Part shown: one piece after another, positions 1 through 12,167 of the stretch
Position numbering within the stretch: the stretch's first letter is position 1
Layout: the number at the start of each line of letters is the position of its first letter
Origin: Hemicordylus capensis
Lineage: Eukaryota; Chordata; Lepidosauria; Squamata; Cordylidae
Length of the DNA: 64,000 nt
Direction: 5' to 3'
Assembly: GCF_027244095.1 (NCBI RefSeq)
Contig: NC_069657.1
Location: 412,949,063-413,013,062 of the forward strand
The notes under the pieces: model-generated
The model's input: only the letters and a program-made list of their open reading frames with translations
The model's database searches: none
What the model was told of the DNA's origin: nothing
Translations under genes and position numbers: made by a program

Positions 1-507
1 AGCTAATAGAAAAATACCAGTTGGGAGAAAAAGCAATATGTTTTATTGAGCTGGTAGGAAAAAATATGGCTGTATTTGAGGCTTCCATTAACTTCTATGA
101 ATATATCCCCAAAGATTTATGTTTATAATGACTTCAAAGTGGTAAGGTGAAACCAGGGCTGGTTAAAAAGAAAAAGTGCTCACAGTGGCAGCGTCTCTGC
201 AGGAGAAAACTCCAGTGTGCTTGAAGGCCAAGGACTAGTCACCACCTTCCCATGAATAGCACCATTGAACACACTGTGAAGGATGGCTGAGTGCTCCAGA
301 AGGTATAGTACTTGTCTTCCAGAGACCTGCATGCATTCCCATGCTTTGCCAGTGGCTTCCTTTCTTGACCTTGAAAAAACCAACTTATGGCACAACCTTC
401 CTACCTTGGAAGTAGTTAGCCCCACTGTGTTGAAAGGGGCTCTCTCCCCATTCCTCACCCAAACTTGTGAGTAAGGCCCATTGAATACATGTGGCATACT
501 CTCATTC

Positions 508-585
508 ATTCATTCATTCATTTATTATTTGATTTTTATACTGCCCTTCCAAAATGGCTCAGGGTGATTTACAATTAAACATATG
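508..585 (-). mobile_element. L2-type LINE 3' end fragment
   Basis: ATTTTTATACTGCCCTTCCA and GGCTCAGGGTGATTTACAA next to a (ATTC)n run. Confidence 0.6.
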
Positions 586-661
586 TATGTAAACATACTT
601 AGGATCAGGCTGCATGCCTCCCCTCTTCCAGTCACTTCCTCCTGAGTTGTTGACTGAAGTG

Positions 662-745
662 AACATAAGAAGACCACTGCAAGGCCATCTCAATGGGCCA
701 TTCAGCTTTCTGTAGTGGCCAACCAGAAGCCTTCATAGGCTATGT
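662..745 (-). mobile_element. CR1 LINE 3' end fragment
   Basis: GAACATAAGAAGACC is the reverse of the CR1 tail; the following 70 bases match its 3' UTR loosely (TTCTGTAGTGGCCAACCAGA). Confidence 0.5.
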
Positions 746-777
746 AGGAAGTTGCCTTATACCAAGTCAGACCATAT

Positions 778-1066
778 GGGAGGAGAGCTGGTCTTGTGGT
801 AGCAAGCAGGTCTTGTCCCCTTAACTAAGCAGGGTCTGCGCTGGTTGCATATGAATGGGAGACTAGATGTGTGAGCACTATAAGATATTCCCCGTAGGGG
901 ATGCGTGAGAGCATCTAGGTTCCAAGTTCCCTCCCTGGCATCTCCAAGACAGGGCTGAGAGAGATTACTGCCTGTAACCTTGGAGAAGCCGCTGCCAGTC
1001 TGGGTAGACAATACTGAGCTAGATGGACCTATGGTCAGACACAGTATATGGCAGCTTCCTGTTTTC
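778..1066 (+). repeat. 5S/tRNA chimeric SINE
   Basis: Head AACTAAGCAGGGTCTGCGC...ATGAATGGGAGAC matches the internal promoter of 5S rRNA; a tRNA-like middle (GGTTCCAAGTTCCCTCCC) and a tail CTGAGCTAGATGG...GGCAGCTTCCT follow. Near full length. Confidence 0.85.
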
Positions 1067-1156
1067 CATTGATTCACCTAGCTCAGTACTGTCATCCCCA
1101 AAGATGGACTAATGGCCTGACTTTGATATAAGGCAGCTTTATATGTTTACACAACA

Positions 1157-1245
1157 ACATAAGAACAGCCCCAGCTGGATCAAGCTCAAGGCCCATCTAG
1201 TACAGCATCCTGTTTCACACAGTAGCCTGCCAGGTGCCTCAGATG
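1157..1245 (-). mobile_element. CR1 LINE 3' end fragment
   Basis: Reverse complement of the CR1 tail: AACATAAGAACAGCCCCAGC, then CATCTAGTACAGCATCCTGT and TCACACAGTAGCC. Confidence 0.7.
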
Positions 1246-1252
1246 CTTCCTT

Positions 1253-1445
1253 CGTGGGGCAGGGCTATCACTCAGTGGTAGAGCATCTCTTTCCATGCAG
1301 AAGACCCCAGGTTCCATCACTTCCCTGGCATCTCCAGGTAGGGCTGGGGAAGACTCCTGCCTGAAACCTTGGAGAACTGCCAGCTGGTCAGGGTAGACAG
1401 TACTGAGCTAGATGACCCATGGCCTGTCTCAATATGAGGCAGCTT
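1253..1445 (+). repeat. tRNA-headed SINE, short form
   Basis: A box CACTCAGTGGTAGAGCATC and a disturbed B box (GGTTCCATCAC), then the common body (CTCCAGGTAGGGCTGG) and tail GAGGCAGCTTCC. Confidence 0.8.
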
Positions 1446-1461
1446 CCTTTCTTCCTCAATA

Positions 1462-1550
1462 CTGCCTATCCCCCAGCCAAAAATTGTGGCTGGGGACTGT
1501 GAGAGTTGTGGTCCAACAACAGATGGAGAGAGCCAAGGTTGCCCACCCCT
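1462..1550. repeat. Palindromic element, partial copy
   Basis: GGCTGGGGACTGTGAGAGTT and GTGGTCCAACAACAGATGG, CCAAGGTTGCCCACCCCTGG. Confidence 0.6.
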
Positions 1551-1552
1551 GG

Positions 1553-1688
1553 TCTACACTACCTGGCAGCAGCTCTCTGAGGTTTCAAGGTGGGTCTTTC
1601 CCGGCACTGCCTGGAGATGCCAGGGATTGAACCTGGGACCTTCTGCATGCAAAGCAGGTGCTCTGCCATTGAGCTACAGGCCCTTTTG
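1553..1688 (-). repeat. tRNA-headed SINE, 3'-truncated
   Basis: Reverse of the short form: GGGATTGAACCTGGGACC (B box), TGCCATTGAGCTACA (A box). Confidence 0.8.
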
Positions 1689-1764
1689 CTGGGTGTGAAG
1701 GACAGGAAAAGCCTACAAGTAGGATTTTTAGGCAATAGGCCTCTTACACTGCTGCTTCTTAGGT

Positions 1765-2040
1765 AAACTGTGCCGTCGAGTTGGTGTCAACTCCTGGCAA
1801 CCACAAAGCCCTGTGGTTGTCTTTGGTAGAATACAGGAGGGGTTTACCTTTCAGCATCTTCTTGATGCCTTTCAGCATCTTCTTGTATGATGCCTTTCAG
1901 TATCTTCTTGTATCACTGCTGCCTGATATAGGCGTTTCTCATAGTCTGGGAAACATACCAGTGGGGATTCAAACCGGCCACCTCTGGCTTGCTAGTCAAG
2001 TCATTTCCCTGCTGTGCCATTAGCTGCACCTTAGCCGCTG
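1765..2040 (-). repeat. Sauria-type SINE (tRNA head, Bov-B-like tail)
   Basis: Starts with the tail GTGCCGTCGAGTTGGTGTCA, ends with the tRNA-like head GGGGATTCAAACCGGCCACC. The tail resembles Bov-B LINE 3' ends, the mark of Sauria SINEs. Confidence 0.82.
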
Positions 2041-2930
2041 CCATTTTGCCTTCCAACATGGAAGTTCATAATATAACCATCATGATTATAGGCACCGGTA
2101 AGCATATCTCTCCATGCATTTCATATGATTTGAAATGATTGCAGATTATTTCAGTTGAATGAATTGCAGTCTTAATTTCTCCGTCCCTCAGTTATTATGA
2201 CTTGGACATACCCATCTATTTCAACTAAAAATGTGGCGTTTTTGATAATTTCTTCTGCTATTAAACAGAAAGTCATTAATTAGCTCAAGATCTTGCCCTC
2301 AGGGGGCTAGAACTGCTATGAAATGATATCCTAATTGCTGGTCCCCCTTTATAAAAATTGGGCTTTTAATAAATTTGCCTGATAGCAAAGGCAGGCATAA
2401 GACCTCCTTGCTTCTCAGGCCCGCAGGCATCAGGCTCCACAGGATGAACCACAGATGTGAAATTCTAGCTTCCATAATGCAAGTGGGGTCCCAATACATT
2501 TGATTACATTCTGTAAACTCTGGGCCAAAAATGTCTCCTGGCCAACTGAAATGATGGAAGTGGTGCTTCCTGACCACTATGCTTCAGCTTGACTGCTGTT
2601 CATTTCATTAGGACTCGCACAGGAAAAGGTTTCAGTAGGCTGCACCCTGAGATCTCTGCGTTTCCTCCTCTAAGTTCATTGCCCTGGTTAACTTCTCTCT
2701 CCAGATGTTCACAAACCAGGATCTCCCACAATTAAAATAGGCAACAAAACAAAACTATCACACCAATTAATACATTCATAACAGCTGGGAGTAATTTCGA
2801 AAGCAGATTATAACGTTGTCAGGGGAGCAGTATAGCTGTCCAAACTGTCAAAAGCTTTCGCAAGACCCAGTTTTATAAACAGCATCTCTGTAATGAAAAT
2901 CCCCTGAAAAACATTAGGAAAAGGAAAGAT

Positions 2931-3183
2931 TGTGCCGTCGAGTCAGTGTCGACTCCTGGTGACCACAGAGTCATGTAGTTTTCTTTGGTAGAATACAGGA
3001 GGGGTTTACCATTGCCAGCTCCCGCGCAGTAGTATGAGATGATGCCTTTCAGCAACTCCCTATATTGCTGCTGCCTGATATAAGATTTTCTCATATTCTG
3101 GGAAACATACCAGCGGGGATTCGAACCAACAGCCTCCTGCTCTCTAGGCAGGTGGTTTCCTCACTACACCATTAGGTGGCTGT
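2931..3183 (-). repeat. Sauria-type SINE
   Basis: GTGCCGTCGAGTCAGTGTCG tail; GGGGATTCGAACCAACAGCC head; ends at the A-box-like CACTACACCATTAGGTGG. Confidence 0.85.
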
Positions 3184-3256
3184 TGAAAAACATTAGATCT
3201 AGATCAAAATAAAGGTATCAGGCCTTCCAAATCCTGATGTATGGAATCCCTATGCC

Positions 3257-3391
3257 AGGGGTTCTCAAACCTAGGTCCCCAGATGTTTTTGGATTAAAAC
3301 TCCCATCATCCCATCACAGGGCATTTTGGCTGGGGATGATGGGAAATGTAGTCTGGCAATACCTGGGGACTCAAGTTTGAGAAGCCCTTTC
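3257..3391. repeat. Palindromic inverted-repeat element (TTCTCAAAC family)
   Basis: GGGTTCTCAAACCTAGGTCC ... AACTCCCATCATCCC on one arm, GGGGATGATGGGAAATGTAG ... CAAGTTTGAGAAGCCC on the other. Other copies are at 1462-1550, 15785-15955, 28990-29103, 35018-35160 and 63305-63395. Confidence 0.8.
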
Positions 3392-3596
3392 ATCCTATGC
3401 CATGTCACCCTCCCTAGCATTCAGGCCCAGGAATGCACTAACCTGGGTTATTGACTTTGTACTTCTTCCCCACTTGATCCAAACATTCACTGGCTGTCAT
3501 TAAAAACAAAACACAGAGTTCCACAAAGAAGCTGGCATGACAAAGATGGAGGTTTGGGGAGCGGGGCCTGAGGGGGGCATTCAGAGTCATGTATTT

Positions 3597-4256
3597 GTCT
3601 GCTTAAAATATTTGTATCCAACCCCTCTGGGGCAAGACTGCTTAGGGTGGCTCACAAAACCAATGCAACAGATCAAACAGTAGAAAATTAGTAAAAAATT
3701 AACTAAAACAGAACCCATTTAAAACTATATGTATAAACCATCTAAAAAACCCACCGGATACAAAGGGCAACAAAAGACAACTAACAGGCCTCTTTAAACA
3801 AATGGGTTTAAAGAGATATTTTTAGGACTCTGAGCTGGAGAACACAGCAAAGCTCTTCTGAGAGAACATTCCAGAATCAAGGGGTCACCATGGAAAAGGC
3901 CCTTTCCCTAGCCCCCACCAATCGAATCTCAGTCAGTGATCACAAGCAGGGCCCAAGATGTGAAACAAAGAGCCCTAGGAGATTCGCATTAATGGTCCAA
4001 AAGATATCCTGGCCCAAAACCATGAAGACCTTTAAAGGTCAAGACCACTCCAAATCTAGCCATGAAGCAAACTGGTAACCAGAGAAACTGCTGCAGGGTG
4101 GGTGTGATACCCAAGAAGCAACTAGTACCCACAAGCATCCTTGGGGCAGCATTCTGGACAAGCAGAAGCCTCTGCACAGTACAAACGGTCTTCAATGGCA
4201 GCCCCACATACAGCGAATTGCAGTAGTCCAATCTGAATGTCATTTAGGCAGCACCA
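3597..4256 (-). mobile_element. L2-type LINE 3' end
   Basis: Minus-strand frame DYCNSLYVGLPLKTV, LLLVQNAAPRMLVGTSCFLG and LQQFLWLPVCF; tail at 3597 with the usual CCAACCCCTCTGGGGC end. Confidence 0.82.
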
Positions 4257-4259
4257 GTG

Positions 4260-5090
4260 GGACGAGTGGCCCTATTTTTTTTTTATCCTTGTTAAGCAGA
4301 TTTGTGGGGTGCTTTAGCTTATTCTGATCCTTGATGGCCGGGAAGATTGACAGGGACTAGCAAGGCTTCCTGCAGTGAAATCAAAAGTGCCCCATTGAAG
4401 CAGTTATCTGCCTTTCCCTTGCATTCTTCTCACACTCCCAGCTAAGCATCATGCTGTACTGAAGGGAGAGCGATCTGGTTGCACTGCAGCCAATTTGAGT
4501 TTCATTTCAGCTTTTAAGCAGAGAAACAGATATTTAAGTGAGGTGAGGCTGTAGGTTTCACAGCAAATTTCAAGGCCATCGCCTGGTTTTTGATATAGTC
4601 AAGAATACCACCCACTTGTGTGGAAGTGGCAATGCAATTCTGCTTGCGACTCAAAAGCAGAAAAGCAGTGATTGGGTGGCTCTATGAGGAGCATGTCTGG
4701 AAGTAGCCCAAGAGAGGCAGAAGCCGTTCGCAGACTAATGAACCCAATCCTTGGATAAGCGGCAGTGTGAAAATATGGACTCGAATGCTATGAAGTCATT
4801 TCCAAGTAAACTTTGTTCAAAATGTACTGAGAGTCTGCAGAACAAGCTGTATCTGAAGACAGTTCTTTGCTTCACTTTTAGCAACTCTGTTGTGTTTGAC
4901 TGCCCTCTACACTTGGATAAGGGAAATACAGTGCAACCTGGACAAATATTTTTGTCACTGTTAAGCTATTGTATCTCATGTCATGAAGAAAAGGAGGTCT
5001 AAATTTCTATATCTTAACATGTGCAAATGTACTGTGTGAACACCAGTATTTCCTGAAGTAGTGAACTTGTCAGGTTAAATGTAGACATCG
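4260..5090. other. No recognised feature
   Basis: Mostly AT-rich sequence of ordinary complexity. Short open frames (for example 4751-5002) lack splice context or known domains. Confidence 0.5.
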
Positions 5091-5091
5091 T

Positions 5092-5845
5092 AGCCCTATT
5101 CAGACAATAGGGCTATTCATCTAACCATTACAATCAGTGTCGGAGCTGGGTTACTCTGGTTTTGCGTGACTGTGAAAACCTACACAATCCCTCCAGTGGA
5201 GGTTGCTCAAAGCTAACCCAGCTTTCCTACCCTGCTCTCAACTGAGGTAGGAGAGGAGAGGAGATCTCTCCTACCTTGCTTTAATGGTGCTGTGGATCCA
5301 TTTACCATTTTTTGTCCCACCATTGGTACCCAGCAGGAATGGAAACAATAGAGAACTGTGGCTACAGGGACTGGTGTCCATGGATGTGCTACTCTTCAAA
5401 GCACACTCCATGATCCTGATATTAGAGCCGCTTCAGCAGGGTTGGGTCCATCTCCTGCTCCTCTGTGGACATTCAGAGGGCAGCTGTTGATATCATGGTG
5501 CTTTCCAGTTTGCTGGCAGTGCAAAACTGCCCAGAGACATGAATTTGGGCCGTTCAGAAATATGTTAAACAAACAAAAATGCTGGGAAGACCTGCTAGGC
5601 CTTGGAGGACTTACCACGCTTGCAGCTCCCAATTTCAACAATGGCTTAATTGTGTGTTTCCTAGGTTTGCTGACCCAAACAGAGGTTCTGGTCATGTGCT
5701 GCAACAGGGGTAGGAGCTCTCTAACCCTCCAACCCACCCCACAATGGTCATGTGAACAGGCCTTTTATGTTGTACGGGTGTACAGATGTTTGTACACATG
5801 TACGTGTGTCTGTGTGGATGACCATACCACCTTCATTTAAAAAGC
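5092..5845 (+). repeat. Long dispersed repeat, copy 1 (pair with 10075-10903)
   Basis: Shares many blocks with 10075-10903 in opposite orientation: AAAGCACACTC, GCTGGGAAG...GGCCTTGGAGGACT, ATTTCAACAATGG, TGTGAACAGGCC and the TGTACAGATG/TGTACAC stretch beyond. The inner part ends in a TTCACAC-type inverted terminus. No coding capacity recognised. Confidence 0.6.
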
Positions 5846-5849
5846 GAAC

Positions 5850-6650
5850 CTGAGTTCAGGCCCCCTGAAACACAGGATATAGAAGGAGGTGTGCCCGCGC
5901 CCACCAAAACTTGATTCATTTACTCAGGCGCGCAGGCACAAGAACTGGTGCCCTAGATGATCGCTAGCTCTGCTTAGTGGCCCTGCATGAACAGTTTCCC
6001 CTTAAAAACAAGCAATTGCTGCAGCTCTGACCTGCATTTATAAAGCAATCATGTGCACATTCTGAACATGCCCACTCCAAGTGTGGGTGTGGATGGGTAG
6101 ACCCCGAGCTCACAACTGAAATGTCAGGTGGGGGAGAGAAGTGAGGAGATGGAAGACTGGTTCCTAGTTACGGACCAGTAAGAAGAAACACCTCTCTGCG
6201 TGGGGAAAGCTCTGCAGAGCAACTGTAAGAGGGGAAAGCTGGAACGTAGATCAGTGATGGGATGGAGTGGGACGGAAGAGGGAACACAGGCATGACCCAA
6301 GCCTGGCTGGTAAGGAGTGCCTGGGAGAAGCAACAACCAGTTCTGGTTCAGCTGGAGTGAAGGAGCAGCAGATACTGCAAGCTCCATTATTTTAAAAAGG
6401 GAATAACACGAGCCACTAACTATCAGCTTGCCAGAACCTGCCAACATCTTTAGATGAGCTAAAGTTTGCTCAGACCTTCACAGAACTTTTATACATATGA
6501 AACGGGAGGGTGCCTTTGGAGGCATCCTACATTTGGTGGGGAGTTTTATGGATTCTTGTGGAAGTCCCTGGTCTACTATCAGGAGCCGGGCATGCTCTAG
6601 CAACCTTCTCAAGGGCTTCAGTGGCCCACTAATCAACAGTATTTTATTTA
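5850..6650. other. No recognised feature
   Basis: Unclassified intergenic sequence between the repeat at 5.1-5.8 kb and an L2. No coding signal recognised on either strand. Confidence 0.5.
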
Positions 6651-6654
6651 AGGG

Positions 6655-7318
6655 AGCTTCAGCTGGTCCAGAATGATGCTGCAAGGATGCTCGTGGGCAC
6701 AAGTCGCTTCATGGGTATCACACCCATCCTGCAGCAGCTTCATTGGTTACCGGTCTGCTTCCAGGCTAGATTCGTGGTGCTGGTCTTGATCTTTAAAGCT
6801 CTACATGGCTTGGGGCCAGTGTACCTGTCGGACTGCATTCATCCATATGAACCTGCCAGGGCCATCCATTCATGGTCTCAGGCCCTGTTTATGGCCCCAC
6901 CACTAACAGAGATCTGATTGGTGGGGACTAGAGACAGGGCCTTTTTGGTTGTGGCCCCTCAGCTTTGGGACACCCGCTCTGAAGAGCTTCACCATGCTCT
7001 CTCCCTCAGTGTTTAAAAAAAAACAAAAACTAGAAACACATCTTTTTAAAGAGGCTTTTTAATGCCCCTTCTCTGGTAGGTTCTTAGTTTTTATAATTCT
7101 AAATTTTTAGCTCTTAAAATTTTTAATCTGCAATTTAATACTGATTGTGGTTTTTAACCTGACTTTTAAGTTGTTTACTTAATTCGGTTAATGTCATTGC
7201 TTTTATTGTATATTGTATCTATTTTATTGTTATGAGCTACCCCAAGCAGTATTGTACTGGAGGGGTAGGATATAAATATTTTAAAGAAATACATACATAC
7301 ATACATACATAAATTTAA
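6655..7318 (+). mobile_element. L2-type LINE 3' end with ATAC repeat tail
   Basis: Frame LQLVQNDAARMLVGTSRFMG..., PILQQLHWLPVCFQARF, ALHGLGPVYLSDCI; 3' UTR ends GGTAGGATATAAATATTTT followed by (ATAC)n. Same subfamily as 3597-4256. Confidence 0.85.
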
Positions 7319-7350
7319 TAAAATAATAATGATAATGATAAGACTGATAT

Positions 7351-7673
7351 ACGGAGCAAGGAAGCACTGCTGTGGTGAGAGTAGTAGGCTAACAGTACTT
7401 TCCAACTAACTGCACTAGTGAAGAGGCAATTTTGACTAGCACGCTTCCCCAGGCAGCCCTCTGTCCACCTGAAAATATGCCCCTCAGCACTTCACAGCCT
7501 TCAGGGACATATTTTCAGGTGCTGCAGCCCTCAGGGACATATTTTTAGGTAGCACAGAGGGATTTCAGGGGAAGGGGGCATCAAAAATTACCCTTCCCTG
7601 GTGCACCAATGCAGTTAGTTTGGAAGTGCTATTAGCCTGCTCCTCTTGATGCACGAGTGCATCCTTGCCCTGT
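7351..7673. repeat. Foldback element with about 65-base imperfect inverted repeats
   Basis: Left arm GTAGGCTAACAGTACTTTCC and AACTAACTGCACTAGTG; right arm TGCAGTTAGTTTGGAAGTGC and TATTAGCCTGCTCC. The interior holds two copies of CAGGGACATATTTT. Confidence 0.65.
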
Positions 7674-7674
7674 A

Positions 7675-8810
7675 CGTCAGTCATCATCATCAATTAATTC
7701 TAAATTGTCCTAGCTTCTGCATATAGATTAAAAAATAGCACAGACTCTTTTCATAGACTTACAGTATAGGATGTAATAGAAAAAGAAAAAGGGGTGGAGA
7801 GGGAAGAAGTTGAGGTACCTGAACTTCCAAGTGATGTATCAATTGCCCCTGCAACGTATTTTCAAGAATCTTAACATCCTATCTGCGCACAGCCATGCCT
7901 TCCAAACGTCACATGAAAGATGGATGCAAGCTTTAAGAGAGGATCAGACCCTGGAAGCCTGTCTTCCCAAATGTTATGCCAAGATGCCCCCGTGTAGGAA
8001 AAATATGCCACTGCAAATGTTTACAACATCTGATTTAGAGTTATACAGTTTCCCTTCGGCCATAAACCAGAACAAATACTTAAAGATTTATTACATCCTT
8101 CCCTCCAGAGACTTAAGTAACTGCAGTTAAATAATAGAGCAGTTAAACAACACAGAGTCCCATTATTTGCTTCCAGGATTCCTGAGAGGCATATTGTTTT
8201 CCAAAGGGATTAAGGTCTAGAAACTGAGCCTCTAAATATGTATTTTGTTATTCCCATTGAATAAAGGGCACATTTGTAATTTCCCCCCTTATGTATGCCA
8301 TTACATTACAGTGTGCTTCCCTCTTTTTCTTAAACAAAAATGAGCAGATCTCAGAGTCTTGGTAACTGGCTTAGAGCAGCCTATATGTTCTCTTTATCAG
8401 ACCACTTGAAACTGACTCCATGTGGAAAGCTTATCTCTGCAATTATGGTAGCATTCAGCCAGTCACCACTTTGTTTTGTATCACAAAGAATATCTCTGCG
8501 CCACCAGAATAAATTCCTGTTGGCAGCTGGTGCTGGAATGGAGACATACGTGGTCTGGAAGAACAAACTTGGTCCCACAAGGAGTCATCATGCAGAGGCT
8601 GTTTCAAATGGTCAAGTGGTAAAGATAACATGTGCAGACAGGTCCTTTGGGCTTTCCCAACATGCATGTTAATACTCACGTCAGCAAAACTGAACTTTGT
8701 AATGTCTGGACATCTGTCCTAAGGACAGATACGTTGGGCAATCACATGTAAAGCAAGTAATGTATGCAACAACCTTTGGATGACATGTTCTCTTGTAAAC
8801 AATCATATAT
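7675..8810. other. No recognised feature
   Basis: AT-rich intergenic sequence. The 110-residue frame at 8340 has overlapping frames on both strands and no family resemblance. Confidence 0.5.
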
Positions 8811-9133
8811 TAGGCTCATTCACACAATTTGCTTCTGGGCAGAAGGAGAGACCAGCTAGGGTAAGAGAGCTGGGTGTGCTCCCAGTCTCCCAATGTGAGA
8901 ACTCCAGAGATCAAGGGAGGAAAGAGTGGTTGGGTAGGAGGTGGAAGCTGGGTAGGACAGCCATTTGTTCACCCTTGGTAAAATGCTGAGGAGAAAATCC
9001 GGGTAGTGCACACCCATCCTACCCAGCACCCAGTTGATCATTCTCCCTGCTTCCTACCTTGGTCTTTGGAGTTCATATGACTAGGAATATGCCCGGCTCT
9101 CCTACCCTGATGGGGATCGTGTGGATGAGCCTA
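8811..9133. repeat. Short inverted-repeat element (MITE)
   Basis: Ends TAGGCTCATTCACACAAT and ATCGTGTGGATGAGCCTA; 323 bases, no coding capacity. Related termini occur at 10293-10903 and 58497-58806. Confidence 0.72.
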
Positions 9134-9433
9134 CTGTCTGTGTTATGTATTACTTTACACAGTTTGGGCTGAATAAATCCATCCATGTATCCATTTATAT
9201 TTTTCATCTCACTTCATTACATGTGGGGCCCTTCATAATCTCAGTAAAGTACTATGCTTTATTATATCCTAAACTAAAATAATCTTATTGGCATAAGTCT
9301 ACCTGATGACTCAAAGCCAGCCCAAACTAGGAAGTCCTACCATGCTCCTGGAAAATGCTCAAACTTCAATTTGTTTCTAACAGAAAACAGTAATTGTAGC
9401 ACTATGAGGCATAGGTGTATGGTCCAGAGGAGC

Positions 9434-9777
9434 ACATTAACATAGGAACATAGGAAGCTGCCATATACTGAGTCAGGCCATTGGTCCATCTAGCTCAGTA
9501 TTGTCTTCACAGACTGGCTGTGGCTTCTCCAAGCTTGCAAGCAGGAATCTCTCTCAGCCCTATCTTGGAGATGCCAAGGAGGGAACTTGGAACCTAGATG
9601 CTCTTCCCAGAGCGGATCCATCCCCTAAAGAGAATATCTTATAGTGCTCACACATCTAGTCTCCCATTCATATGCAACCAGGGCACTTCTAGTCTCTCTT
9701 TCATATGCAACCAGGGTGGACCCTGCTTAGCTAAGGGGACAAGTTGTGCTTCCTACTACAAGACCAGATCTCCTGGT
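9434..9777 (-). repeat. 5S/tRNA chimeric SINE with small internal duplication
   Basis: Tail AACATAGGAAGCTGCC at the left and 5S-like head at the right; the segment TTCATATGCAACCAGGG occurs twice (about 9667 and 9700). Confidence 0.85.
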
Positions 9778-10074
9778 TGAAATGCCTTCCTTTCTCTTTT
9801 ATAAAGACTTGCACTGGTCTTAATAAAATGAGAAACAATCACATAAAAATAGAGATGGCCCTCAAACCCACCCACCCCCTTCCCTACCCAATCGGGGGGG
9901 GGGGCCTCAAAAAATCTAGGCAGCACACTCCTAGAATAAGCAGTCAGATATAGAATAAGAAAGAAGAAACAAGGGCAAATACAGAAATGGGGTTCAGGAG
10001 AGTAACATAAGAGAAGTGCAGCAACAGAAGAACCAAGGTAACACATGAACCCTATTCACATGTTATGTTCAACA

Positions 10075-10903
10075 CTTGCACAATGTACACAGGTACAGAC
10101 ATGTACACAGGTAGTTATTCATGCATTGAACACATGTTGAACACAGGTACAGCAGTACACTTCCTATCTGAACCATGCATTTGAGAGGCCTGTAGCGAGG
10201 ACATTTAAAATGAACAAAGGTATCGTCATTGACACAAAAATATGGATGAGTGTACATACATCTGTACCCATCTGTACACTCATACAACATAGTAGGCCTG
10301 TTCACACAACCATTTAGGAGTGGGTTTGAGGGTAAGAAAGGTCCTACACCATTAGCAGCACACAAGCAGAACCTCTGTTCGGGTCAACAAACTCAGGAGA
10401 TATATGATTAAGCCAGGTCCAGCGTCCATTGTTGAAATCAGCAGCTGATAGTCCTCCAAGGCCTCCATGGCTTCCCAGCATGCTTTTCACTGCTGGTAGA
10501 CTGGAAAGTCTCATTACATCAGCAGCTGCCCTCTGACTGGCCACAAAGGAACAGGAAGTGAATCCAGCTCTGCTGAAGCTGCTCCAGGATCAGGATAATA
10601 GAGTGTGCTTTGCAGAGTGGCACATCCATAGACAGCAGCCTCTGTAGCCACAGCTCTCTAATGTTTCCAGGCTTGCTGGGCCCCAGTGGCTGGATAAAAG
10701 AGGTAAGTGGATCTGCATGACCAGAAAAGTAAAGTAGGGGAACTCTCCTCTTCTCCTACCTTGGTTAAGAGCAAGGTATGACAGCTGGGCTACCCTGCTT
10801 TGAGCAACATGTACTGGAGGGATTTTTGTGAGTTCACCCAATCATGCAAAAAAGGGTAGAATGCCTTCTACCTTCATTTTGATGACTGTGTGCACAGGCC
10901 TAC
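10075..10903 (-). repeat. Long dispersed repeat, copy 2, with inverted termini at 10293 and 10903
   Basis: 10293-10903 has ends TAGGCCTGTTCACACAACC and GTGTGCACAGGCCTA, an inverted-repeat DNA element of about 610 bases. Homology to copy 1 continues past 10293 to about 10190, so the element and its flank were copied together. Confidence 0.6.
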
Positions 10904-11143
10904 TATCTAAAGAGGGCTATGGAGTTACTGCTTAAAAAGACAACTTGGCTGTATAAATGTGAAGGTGTCTTGCCTATTATTTTCCTTAGCACAAAGGACA
11001 TCCTTCCAGCACTACAAAGGAGAAGAGTATTGAATAGATTGAATAGATTGTTACTGTGCTACCCAAAGAAAAATAAAAGCAAGTGTGGGGTGAGGGGGAT
11101 CATGTTAACAGCCATTTGACAATAGTGTATTTCAGCTGACTCA

Positions 11144-11248
<105 letters not shown>

Positions 11249-11249
11249 C

Positions 11250-12165
11250 TCTGTGCACTTCAATTGGTTTGAAATATAGCCTAGCATTTATCTTGGCTGC
11301 ATTAACAAGATCTGTTTTACCAATACATTTATATTTATGATGACTAAGGGCAGATTATAGCTGTTAAAGTTGGTTCTCCTGACATGAAAACACTACTTTG
11401 TCATTAATACATTTTCTAGTATAAACTGTGATGTCAGGTCAATGGAAAGGGTGAAAACTTTCCTAAAGTATGCACACACCATTTTCTCTCTCTCGAGCAA
11501 TTGAGCCCTAATGGAATAACAGGAGGTCATAATAACAAACCATTACAGCTTTGGTCTTGGCAACGAGGCCTACAGAAGAATCTCCAAGAAACAGTCATCA
11601 TTTCTCCAGTGTTATGGCATGCGGATGACAGGAATGGTACACAGATGTGAGCGCAGCACGGCGGTAGCGATGTGAAAGCTGAGCGATCAATTAGTCCGTT
11701 GTTTACCGAGAGCTTTCCGAACTGATGCTAACCAGAGCTGCATGAAAGAAAGATCCTAGCAGCTGTCATAAGAGAACCACGGAGCATGCGCCCAGAGGCT
11801 AACAAGACGGGTTTATTCAATCTGCTAGTGAGAGTGACCCAACTAAGCAAGAAGAGTGGTTGGCTTGCATGAGGCCCAACCCGGATCTGTTTATCTTGCT
11901 CCTTACGCCAACATTTCCTGTGCATCACACCCGCAGTTCCTCACCAAGGTCTGTGCCAGCAAAAGAGCCTTCAAGAAGTGTTGGGAGTTACTACAGCTCT
12001 GTGCTGTTGCAATCCCTTATGCAAGCACTGTGTATAGGCAGGGATGCCATATGCAGACATCTCACCTCCAGAGTCTCCAAAACTCAGAATGGAGCCAGGA
12101 ATTAATAGATTCTTCCATTTCAATCTGCCATTCCCCCACATGTCACTCTGCTCTGTATGCCATTC
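11250..12165. other. No recognised feature
   Basis: Looks unique; a 119-residue frame at 11856 overlaps others in both directions and has no motif I recognise. Confidence 0.45.
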
Positions 12166-12167
12166 TG

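Noticed and set aside
780-890. 5S rRNA gene or pseudogene
   Set aside because: The 5S-like part is always fused to the tRNA-like part and tail, so it is the SINE head rather than a 5S gene.
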